Part shown: positions 1 through 7,392 of the stretch, piece after piece | Layout of the letters: every line of letters begins with the position of its first letter | How positions within the stretch are numbered: position 1 is the stretch's first letter | DNA from: an uncultured beta proteobacterium | GTDB lineage: Bacteria > Pseudomonadota > Gammaproteobacteria > Burkholderiales > Rhodocyclaceae | Length of the DNA: 47,212 bases | Reading direction: 5' to 3' | NCBI GenBank assembly: GCA_903922075.1 | Contig: CAIXSK010000062.1 | Location: forward strand, 1-47,212 | The notes under the pieces: generated by a model | Database searches by the model: none | Seen by the model: only the letters and a program-made list of their open reading frames with translations | Told to the model about the DNA's origin: nothing | Program-made: the position numbers and the translations under genes

Positions 1-78
1 ATCACAATTTTTACAAACGTTTACCGACGTTTGTTGGGAAATTGGCTACGCTTCGGAAACGCCTGCTAGAATTCCCGA

Positions 79-1284
79 ATGATCAAGCAGATTCGCACCG
101 AACAGCTCAAGCCGGGCATGTACATCCACGACCTCAATTGTGGCTGGCTCGATCATTCCTTCGTTTCCAACGCCTTTGCCGTGCGCGACCAGGCGACGGT
201 AGACAAGATCATCAGCCTGGGCATCCGCGAGCTCTACATCGACACGCTCAAGGGCGCCGATGTCTGGGAAGCCCGGCCGCAGTCCGAGGTCAATGCCGAA
301 CTCGAAAAACGCCTGCAGGAAATCGCCCAGAAGCGCGCCGAAAAGCCGGTCGTCATCGAACTGAAGGACGAAGCGGCGCGCGCCCGCCGCCTGCATGCCG
401 AAGCCAACAAGACGGCCCGGCTGGTCCTCGACGACATCCGGCTCGGCCAGAAGATCCAGATCGACCGCGTCGAACCGCTGGTCGACAACATGGTCGAGTC
501 GGTCTTCCGCCATCAGGACGCCTTGCTGCCGATGGCCCGGCTGAAGAACATCGACGACTACACCTTCGAGCACTCGGTCGGCGTCGCCGCGCTGCTGATC
601 GCCTTCGGCCGCACGCTCAAGCTGTCCAAGGAAACGATCCGCGAAATCGCCCTCGGCGGCCTGCTCCACGACATCGGCAAGGCGCACGTGCCGGAAGCCA
701 TCCTCAACAAGCCGGGCAAGCTGACCGACGACGAATTCGCCAAAATGAAATCGCATGTCAATGAAAGCCTGCGCCTGCTGCAGGGCGTGCCGGGAATCAG
801 CGAGGTGACACGCCAGGTCGTCGCCCAGCATCACGAACGCATCGACGGCAGCGGCTACCCGAACCGCCTGGCCGGTCAGGCCATTTCGCAGTATGGCCAG
901 ATGGCGGCCATTGTCGACGTCTACGACGCGATCAGTTCGGACAAAGTCTACTGCCGCGGCATGCCGCCGACCCAGGCGCTGAAGAAGCTGCTCGAATGGA
1001 GCAAGCACCACTTCGACCCGCAACTGGTCCAGACCTTCATCCGCGCCATCGGCATTTACCCGACCGGCACCCTGGTCCGCCTGGAAAGCAACCGCATGGG
1101 CGTCGTCGTCGAGCAGAACGAGAACAACCTGCTCGAACCCGTGGTCCGCATTTTTTACCACGCCGGCAAGCAGCACTACGTCCCGCCGGAACTCGTCGAT
1201 CTGTCCAAGGTGCAGGACCGTGTCGCCAGTTGCGAGAATTACGACAAATGGAAAATCGACCCCCACCAGTGGTTGCCCTCCTGA
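79..1284 (+). CDS. HD-GYP domain protein (probable cyclic-di-GMP phosphodiesterase) with N-terminal DUF3391-like region
   Basis: 401 aa ORF; HD motif 'GGLLHDIGKAHVPEAILNKPGKL' and GYP-like 'HHERIDGSGYPNRLAG'. Confidence 0.93.
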   Translation: MIKQIRTEQLKPGMYIHDLNCGWLDHSFVSNAFAVRDQATVDKIISLGIRELYIDTLKGADVWEARPQSEVNAELEKRLQEIAQKRAEKPVVIELKDEAARARRLHAEANKTARLVLDDIRLGQKIQIDRVEPLVDNMVESVFRHQDALLPMARLKNIDDYTFEHSVGVAALLIAFGRTLKLSKETIREIALGGLLHDIGKAHVPEAILNKPGKLTDDEFAKMKSHVNESLRLLQGVPGISEVTRQVVAQHHERIDGSGYPNRLAGQAISQYGQMAAIVDVYDAISSDKVYCRGMPPTQALKKLLEWSKHHFDPQLVQTFIRAIGIYPTGTLVRLESNRMGVVVEQNENNLLEPVVRIFYHAGKQHYVPPELVDLSKVQDRVASCENYDKWKIDPHQWLPS

Positions 1285-1880
1285 GCCTGCTGCTCGCGCT
1301 GCCGGTCACCGCGCTGGCCGCCGATGCTGGCCGCGAGGTCGCCTGGCAGGAGCGCCTGGGCCGGGCTGCGGCGATGCAGGAAGAGAGCAGGGCCATGCAT
1401 GGCGCAGCGAGCAAGTTGCTCGAACAGAAAAACCTCGAATGCGCCAAGGACTTCCTGGTCAATGCCTGCCGCCACGAGGCCCACCAGACCTACCTGAAGA
1501 GCAGCCGCGAGGCCCATCGCCTCGAAAACGACGGCAAGGCCCTCGCCCGCGAAGTGAAGAATGAACAGGCGGCGGAGCGCCGCCAGCGCGTGGTCGACGA
1601 GGCGCCGCAACGCGAAACGGAGCGCCACGAGCGCGCGGCGGAAATCGCGGCGGCCCGTCAGGCGGCCGAGCGCAAGGCGGAAAAAGCGCGGGTCGACAAG
1701 GCGCGCCAGGCCGCCAATGGCGAGCGGCGCAAGGCGCGCGAGGCCGAGAAGCTGCGCCGCAAGCAGGCCGCGCACCAAGCCCGGGTAGCCGAAAAGAAGC
1801 GGGAGGCGGCGCAGCGGGCCGAGAGCGAAGCCAGGCGTCGGGCCGGGCAAGAAGCGGCCAAGGCTGCGGCGAACCGGTAA
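1248..1880 (+). CDS. Secreted/periplasmic Lys/Arg/Ala-rich coiled-coil hypothetical protein
   Basis: In-frame ATG at 1248 (MENRPPPVVALLSLLLALPVTALAADA) gives a signal-peptide-like N-terminus followed by a charged coiled coil; the longer ORF start at 996 overlaps the HD-GYP gene and is unlikely. Confidence 0.6.
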   Translation: MENRPPPVVALLSLLLALPVTALAADAGREVAWQERLGRAAAMQEESRAMHGAASKLLEQKNLECAKDFLVNACRHEAHQTYLKSSREAHRLENDGKALAREVKNEQAAERRQRVVDEAPQRETERHERAAEIAAARQAAERKAEKARVDKARQAANGERRKAREAEKLRRKQAAHQARVAEKKREAAQRAESEARRRAGQEAAKAAANR

Positions 1881-1893
1881 CAGCCAGCCCACC

Positions 1894-3108
1894 ATGATCC
1901 GCAAGCTCACCATCGACCAGTTGCTGCCCGGCATGTATGTCGTGGACCTGCACAAGCGCTGGCTCGACCATTCGCTGTGGATCAAGCGCTTCGCCGTGCG
2001 CGACGAGGCGCACATCTGGAAACTGCGGGAAGAGGGCATCAGCGAAGTCAGCATCGATACCGACAAGGGCATCGATCTGCCGCCGACGCCGATCGCCCGC
2101 ATCAACGAGGTCGAGCGGCGGATCAAGTCGCTGGCCGAGATCAAGGCCGAAGTGCCGCGCACGGTCTCGCTCGGCGAGGAGCGCCGGCGCGCCACCCGGC
2201 TGCTCGGCGAAGCCAGCGGCACGGTCAGCCTGCTGATGCTCTCCGCCCGGGCCGGCCAGCACGTCGATGCGGCGCACCTTGAGCCGATCATCGGCAAGAT
2301 GATGGAATCGGTGATCCGCAACCCCGATGCCCTGGTGCCGCTGGCCCGCCTCAAACGCCAGGAAGCCTACGCCAGCGAACACGCCGTGGCGACGGCCGCG
2401 CTGATCATCGCCTTCGGCCGCCAGCAGGGCATGCCCGAACCCGAAATCGAAAAGCTGGCGCTCGGCACCATGGTCAAGGACATCGGCCAGTCGGCCCTCG
2501 ATTCGCGGCTGATCACCAAGCCCGGCATGCTGTCCAAGGCCGAGTATTCCATCGTCCAGAGCCACGTCGAGGAAGGCCTGGCCGTGCTCGAAGCCACCTC
2601 GCGGCTGGCCGAGACCTCGGTCGCCGTCGTCCTCGAACACCACGAACGCTACAACGGCTGCGGCTACCCCTACCGGATGGCCGGCGACGATATCTCGGTC
2701 GCCGGCCGCATGGCCGCCATCGTCGACACCTACGACGCGATGACCTCGGCGCGCCCCTACCGCGCCGCCATGGCGCCGTCGCACGCCCTGCGCCAACTCT
2801 ACGACGAGAGCGGCACCCAATACGATCCGGCACTGGTCGCTGCCTTCATCAAGACCGTCGGCATCTACCCGGTCGGCACCCTGGTCCGGCTCGAAAGCGG
2901 GCATCTCGCCGTCGTCGAGCAGCTCCACCCCGACAACATGCTGACCCCCATCGTCCGCGTCATCTACCACACCGGTCGCCGGCAATACGTCACGGAACCG
3001 GTCGAAGTCGACCTGGCGCGCAAGATCGGCAACCACTACGGACTGATCGTCCGCGCCGAAAGCTACGAGCAATGGGGCATCAGCCCCCTGCGCTGGCAAC
3101 CTGCCTGA
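1894..3108 (+). CDS. HD-GYP domain protein, paralogue of the upstream gene
   Basis: 404 aa; same layout as 79..1284; 'LEHHERYNGCGYPYRMAG'. Confidence 0.92.
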   Translation: MIRKLTIDQLLPGMYVVDLHKRWLDHSLWIKRFAVRDEAHIWKLREEGISEVSIDTDKGIDLPPTPIARINEVERRIKSLAEIKAEVPRTVSLGEERRRATRLLGEASGTVSLLMLSARAGQHVDAAHLEPIIGKMMESVIRNPDALVPLARLKRQEAYASEHAVATAALIIAFGRQQGMPEPEIEKLALGTMVKDIGQSALDSRLITKPGMLSKAEYSIVQSHVEEGLAVLEATSRLAETSVAVVLEHHERYNGCGYPYRMAGDDISVAGRMAAIVDTYDAMTSARPYRAAMAPSHALRQLYDESGTQYDPALVAAFIKTVGIYPVGTLVRLESGHLAVVEQLHPDNMLTPIVRVIYHTGRRQYVTEPVEVDLARKIGNHYGLIVRAESYEQWGISPLRWQPA

Positions 3109-4117
3109 TCAACTTCCTGATCGGCGTCGGCACCCCGGCGTCGGCGGCACGGGCAATCGCCACCCACTCAAAGCCGCTTTCGGCCACCCCGGACTGGGGA
3201 GAGACCCGGCACAACACCGGTTCCAGGGTTAGCCGGAAATGCGTGAAGGCGTGTTTGAGCGCAGGCAGATTTCGCGTTTCCCTGAGCTGCAGGCCCAGTC
3301 GGGCCGCCACCGCGGCCGGCTCGCCTTCCGGCGGCACCAGCAGTCCGCCCCACAGCCCGGCCGGCGGGCGGCGCTCGAACAGCAGGCGCTGGCCGTCGGA
3401 GAACAGCACGAAGGTCGCGCTGCGTTCCGGCACCTTGGCGCGTGGCCTGGCGGTTGGCAACTCGGCCTGCCGGCCCTCGCGCCGAGCAACGCAGCCGGCG
3501 GCCACCGGACAATCGGCGCAGCGCGGCCGACTACGCGTGCATAGCGTCGCCCCCAAGTCCATCAGCCCCTGCGTATAGACCTCGATGTCGCCATCCGGCA
3601 GCAGCGACTCGGCCAGCGCCCAAAGCCGGCGGTCGATGGCTGTGGAGCCAGGAAAACCATCGACGCCGAACTGTCGGCACAGCACCCGCTTGACGTTGCC
3701 GTCGAGAATCGCCGCCCGGCGCCCGAAAGCGAAAGCCGCGATGGCCGCCGCCGTGGACCGGCCGATGCCGGGCAGGGCGGCCAGCACCTCGACCGAATCG
3801 GGAAATTTGCCGCCATGCGCCGCGGCAAGCTGCTGCGCGCAGCGATGCAGGTTGCGCGCCCGGGCGTAATAACCGAGCCCGGCCCAATGCTCGATCACCG
3901 CCTCGACCGGCGCCGACGCCAGCGCCCGCACATCGGGAAAGCTGTCGAGAAAACGCGCGTAATAGGGGATCACCGTGCTGACCTGCGTCTGCTGCAGCAT
4001 GATCTCCGACAGCCAGATGCGATAAGGATCGCGGGTCCTCTGCCAGGGCAGGTCATGGCGGCCGGCCACCTTCTGCCAGGCGATCAGTTGTTCGGTGAAA
4101 GGGTTGATAGCGATCAA
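3080..4117 (-). CDS. mutY: A/G-specific adenine glycosylase MutY
   Basis: 'YRIWLSEIMLQQTQVSTVIPYYARF', HhH 'LPGIGRSTAAAIAAFAFG', Fe-S cysteines 'CTRSRPRCADCPVAAGC'; TTG start at 4117 inferred because the longer ORF runs antisense into the next gene. Confidence 0.9.
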   Translation of the reverse strand: MIAINPFTEQLIAWQKVAGRHDLPWQRTRDPYRIWLSEIMLQQTQVSTVIPYYARFLDSFPDVRALASAPVEAVIEHWAGLGYYARARNLHRCAQQLAAAHGGKFPDSVEVLAALPGIGRSTAAAIAAFAFGRRAAILDGNVKRVLCRQFGVDGFPGSTAIDRRLWALAESLLPDGDIEVYTQGLMDLGATLCTRSRPRCADCPVAAGCVARREGRQAELPTARPRAKVPERSATFVLFSDGQRLLFERRPPAGLWGGLLVPPEGEPAAVAARLGLQLRETRNLPALKHAFTHFRLTLEPVLCRVSPQSGVAESGFEWVAIARAADAGVPTPIRKLIRQVASAGG

Positions 4118-4186
4118 ATTCTGTCTCGACGCAAGCTGCGGGAGCACGGATAATACGGCCTCTTTTCCTCCCGGCCTACGCCCCCG

Positions 4187-4687
4187 ATGACCCAGCCGCA
4201 ACACGACAGCCGCGCCCTGCGCAACGCCCTTGGCCGCTTCGCCACCGGGGTTGCCGTCGTCACGGCCATCGATCCGGACGGCCACCCGATCGGCCTGACC
4301 GTCAATTCCTTCGCGGCCGTCTCGCTCGACCCGGCGCTTGTCCTCTGGTGCCTGGACAACAGCTCGCACAACCTCGAAGCCTTCCGCCGCGCCAGCCACC
4401 ACGCCATCAACATCCTGGCCGCCGACCAGCAGGACATCTCCAACCGCTTCGCCACCTGGCCCGCCGACCGCTTCGCCGGCCTGCCCTGGCACCCCGGCGC
4501 TGGCGGCGCACCGCTCTTCCCCGGCTGCTGTGCCACCTTCGAAGTCGCCAACGAAACCGCCCACGCCGGCGGCGACCACACCATCTTTGTCGGCCGCATC
4601 GAACGCTTCGGCGAACGCGTCGATCTCGCCCCGCTGCTCTACCACGCCGGCCGCTACGCCTTCCTCGCCGACGCCCAGGACGATTGA
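4187..4687 (+). CDS. Flavin reductase family protein
   Basis: 166 aa; 'LRNALGRFATGVAVVTAIDPDGHPIGLTVNSFAAVSLDPALVLWCLD' typical of flavin reductase-like domains. Confidence 0.88.
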   Translation: MTQPQHDSRALRNALGRFATGVAVVTAIDPDGHPIGLTVNSFAAVSLDPALVLWCLDNSSHNLEAFRRASHHAINILAADQQDISNRFATWPADRFAGLPWHPGAGGAPLFPGCCATFEVANETAHAGGDHTIFVGRIERFGERVDLAPLLYHAGRYAFLADAQDD

Positions 4688-4729
4688 ACCGGGCGCCATC
4701 TGCGCTTAGAATGCAGCCTCTTGCCCAGA

Positions 4730-4803
4730 GCGGGCGTCGTATAATGGTAATACCCTAGCTTCCCAAGCTAGAGCCGTGGGTTCGATTCCCATCGCCCGCT
4801 CCA
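4730..4803 (+). tRNA. tRNA-Gly (anticodon CCC), encoded CCA
   Basis: Acceptor GCGGGCG/CGCCCGC, anticodon arm CTAGC-TTCCCAA-GCTAG, T-arm GTGGGTTCGATTCCCAT, discriminator T followed by CCA. Confidence 0.95.
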
Positions 4804-4826
4804 CATCGAATACTCGCAGGTCGTTG

Positions 4827-4831
4827 ATCTG
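4827..4831. repeat. Left copy of 5-bp target-site duplication (ATCTG)
   Basis: ATCTG immediately precedes TGTGCCGTTA; the same 5-mer immediately follows the inverted terminus at 33736-33740. Confidence 0.93.
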
Positions 4832-4908
4832 TGTGCCGTTAAGCATAAAGTGTCCGCCCGGACAGCTTATGCTTTATTTCCCGATAAGACACATTTTGCT
4901 TTATCGGA
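4832..4908. repeat. Left transposon end with three TnsB-site-like repeats
   Basis: L1 4832-4855 (reverse complement GGACACTTTATGCTTAACGGCACA); L2 4860-4883 GGACAGCTTATGCTTTATTTCCCG; L3 4886-4908 AAGACACATTTTGCTTTATCGG. Confidence 0.85.
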
Positions 4909-4957
4909 AATTTATGGCTGTCGTCAGACGGTTTTCCCGGGCCCCCAAGCACCAGAC

Positions 4958-4988
4958 GTAAAAAAACCGGCCATGTAGCCGGTTCTTT
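4958..4988 (-). terminator. Rho-independent terminator of the tnsAB-tnsC-tniQ operon
   Basis: Stem AACCGGC-CATGTA-GCCGGTT (4965-4984) with an A-tract on + (T-tract on -) just downstream of the tniQ stop. Confidence 0.8.
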
Positions 4989-5009
4989 GTACATTTCGAA
5001 TTTGTTCGG

Positions 5010-6347
5010 TTATTTTGCGGCTTCAGACTCGAAATCTGGCCTCATCAGGTGACTTTGTACGTCCTTGAGATTCAGGAGGAGATTGCTCAAGGGCGCCAGA
5101 ATTGGAGCTGGCACCCGGGCGATGACCTCACGTAGGGTGACCGACTTTCCCTCTGCCCAAATATCAATGCAAGCCTGCTCGAGATGCGGCCATGCATTGA
5201 CAACATGTTCATCCTGACGCCGGCGTAGATAGTCCTTCCAGCGCTCGCCGAGTTGCCGAGTGAGCATATTCGCGCGTAGATACAGCAGTCTGGTATCGAT
5301 ATTTAGTCGCTGTGCTGCCTCTCGCACGGTGATTGGCGTCGGCAACACAAGAAATGCCTGGAGTTGGTTTTCAATTTCTGTCCAGTTTCGCTCACGCTTC
5401 ACCGTGCGAGTTCGTGGTTTGGGCTGGGGCAGGTTCAGAACTAGCTGAGGCTCAATTTGCGGGCACACCCACGTCGATAAATCTCCGCTCAAAAGCTGTG
5501 TCAGGCTGGCTCCACTGTGAGCTGCAATCTTTAGGCTGGCCTTCAGGGTTGGTGTGCCATCACCCTTCAACCAGTTGTGGACAGTGCTTTTGGCGACGCC
5601 AATACGTCGAGCGAAGAGAGCACTTTGCCCGTTGTCCATCTCCTCGATGATTTGCGATATTGCATTGATGAGGTTGTCGCGCGTTGGTGTGCTCGCCAAA
5701 GTTTGCTGAGCATGAACCAACTCACCAATTTGCCGTGCGGCCCATCGTTCAGCAGGGTCGATTGTGGTAGTAGCTGGCATTTCCCCCGCTTTCCCAAGGA
5801 ACTCTCCACAATGAGTGCACCAGCCGGGAACTACATAGGCAGCGGTATGACGAATATTGTCTTTACCGCAATGAGGGCAATGTGTCTCGAGCGAGCAAGC
5901 GTGTCGCGAACAAACGGAAACCTCAGCAGACTCCCAAGCCAGGCGGAAATAGGGTTCCCGGCCTTGTGCAAGGTCCTCGGCAAAGCAGGAAGGACAGAAT
6001 TGGCCTCGCGTGACGATGGAAAGGCCACTTCGGGAAATGACGTATTGCCATGGCAGGAAGGTTAATTTGTCCAGGTTCGGGACAGCGGTGAGTTCTGACA
6101 GAGCGGCCGACCAGGTTTCAGCCGACTCACAAGTGCTAGCCAATCGCCGTTGGTGCCAGTCGAATTGCTGGCTGACATCGTGCTCGATACGTTGTGCAAT
6201 CGAGCGCGAGAGCGCCAAGGTGGATACCGAGTGAGATACTGCGAGCCGGCAGAAGTAGCTGGGTAGGCTTTCAACATCGCCGGTGCCTTCGCCCAAAGGT
6301 TGAAGGGCATGCAACTCGGAGCGTGGGTTGTTGAGCACGGAATTCAT
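5010..6347 (-). CDS. tniQ: TniQ/TnsD-family target-selection protein
   Basis: 445 aa; TniQ-type N-terminus 'ESLPSYFCRLA' and zinc-binding clusters 'FCPSCF', 'CSRHACSLETHCPHCG', 'CTHCG'; C-terminal HTH-like extension; 4-nt overlap with the upstream ATPase gene. Confidence 0.88.
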   Translation of the reverse strand: MNSVLNNPRSELHALQPLGEGTGDVESLPSYFCRLAVSHSVSTLALSRSIAQRIEHDVSQQFDWHQRRLASTCESAETWSAALSELTAVPNLDKLTFLPWQYVISRSGLSIVTRGQFCPSCFAEDLAQGREPYFRLAWESAEVSVCSRHACSLETHCPHCGKDNIRHTAAYVVPGWCTHCGEFLGKAGEMPATTTIDPAERWAARQIGELVHAQQTLASTPTRDNLINAISQIIEEMDNGQSALFARRIGVAKSTVHNWLKGDGTPTLKASLKIAAHSGASLTQLLSGDLSTWVCPQIEPQLVLNLPQPKPRTRTVKRERNWTEIENQLQAFLVLPTPITVREAAQRLNIDTRLLYLRANMLTRQLGERWKDYLRRRQDEHVVNAWPHLEQACIDIWAEGKSVTLREVIARVPAPILAPLSNLLLNLKDVQSHLMRPDFESEAAK

Positions 6348-7384
6348 GCGGCCTCCCGGGTACGGTGCGGCTTGGCCGTCTTGATGGGCGGCAAATTCCG
6401 GGTCAGGCTCGGATTGATAGCGGCCTCACCCTCGAGAATTTCCTCAAGGATTCGGGTTCTCTGGGCATCGGTCAGCAGGGCGCGCTCCAATGCTTTAACC
6501 GTCCATCGCCCATCGGCTTCTGCAAACCTGGCGGCGCGCGTCAGAACGCTGCTCAAGGTGCCGACGCAACCCAGCGTGTTCTCGTGGAGCGCCTGGGCAT
6601 ATTGAACCAGCTGGTCGCCCCACACATGCGGGAGTACAGACTGAAACTTTTGCACGCAGGCGGTGAATGCCAATACATCTTCGGGACGGTCCTGTCGGTA
6701 ACGCTCGCAGTGCACAACGTGAATGCGCCGTGCCAATTGCCCAGAGAGTGAAACTAGCTGGTAAAGGTCATACGAGCCCACCATGACTATCTGGGAGCAT
6801 CCCTTGTTGGCCAAAGATTTCAACGTGTCCAACTGGATTTCAAGGCGGCTCCGCCGCGTTTGACGAATGATGTGTGCTGCCTCGTCGATGACGACAAAGC
6901 GCGTATCACGTTCCTTCAGGCAGCGCTCTACCGCGGTCCGCAGGCCCGCCAATCCACCAGGGCTGATTCCGCGCGGGCGGACCATTTTCCCTGTGGTTGG
7001 GTCAATCCCATACGCAACTTTTGGGGCACTCAAATCTTCCCCAAGTTCGGCAAGTGCCTGGGTATAAAACAGGCGCCAGGAGAAATCATCCTCGCCCGAT
7101 GACGGGGCCTCTACATAGACAGCAGGAATCAATCCCGCATCCTTATTCATCTCGGAGGTGGCCCCTTCCAAGGCCTGTTCGACCATGTAGCGGGCCAATG
7201 TGGTTTTGCCTGCCCCGGTCGGGCCAATCACGAGCAGGATGCTGTCCTGGCTGCCCGGGTAAATCAGGGTATTGAGCTCATCAATGACCTGCTTGATGCG
7301 GGTGTGTTTGATGCGCAGGTTCAGCAGAGATTCGGCTGAGGCGGGAACCGGCGTCAAGGCGGGTTGAGAAGGTTTGTGAATCAT
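6344..7384 (-). CDS. tnsC: TnsC/TniB-like AAA+ transposition ATPase
   Basis: 346 aa; Walker A 'VIGPTGAGKTTLARY', Walker B 'RFVVIDEAAHI'. Confidence 0.9.
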   Translation of the reverse strand: MIHKPSQPALTPVPASAESLLNLRIKHTRIKQVIDELNTLIYPGSQDSILLVIGPTGAGKTTLARYMVEQALEGATSEMNKDAGLIPAVYVEAPSSGEDDFSWRLFYTQALAELGEDLSAPKVAYGIDPTTGKMVRPRGISPGGLAGLRTAVERCLKERDTRFVVIDEAAHIIRQTRRSRLEIQLDTLKSLANKGCSQIVMVGSYDLYQLVSLSGQLARRIHVVHCERYRQDRPEDVLAFTACVQKFQSVLPHVWGDQLVQYAQALHENTLGCVGTLSSVLTRAARFAEADGRWTVKALERALLTDAQRTRILEEILEGEAAINPSLTRNLPPIKTAKPHRTREAA

Positions 7385-7392
7385 AGGTCACC

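Noticed and set aside
46-1266. Long antisense ORFs over HD-GYP, RapZ, M20, HMG-CoA lyase and other GC-rich genes
   Set aside because: Low-complexity R/A/G/V-rich translations overlapping well-supported genes on the other strand; third-codon GC artefacts.
4118-4699. N-terminal extension of the MutY ORF to 4699
   Set aside because: The extension is antisense to the flavin reductase gene and has no MutY-like sequence.
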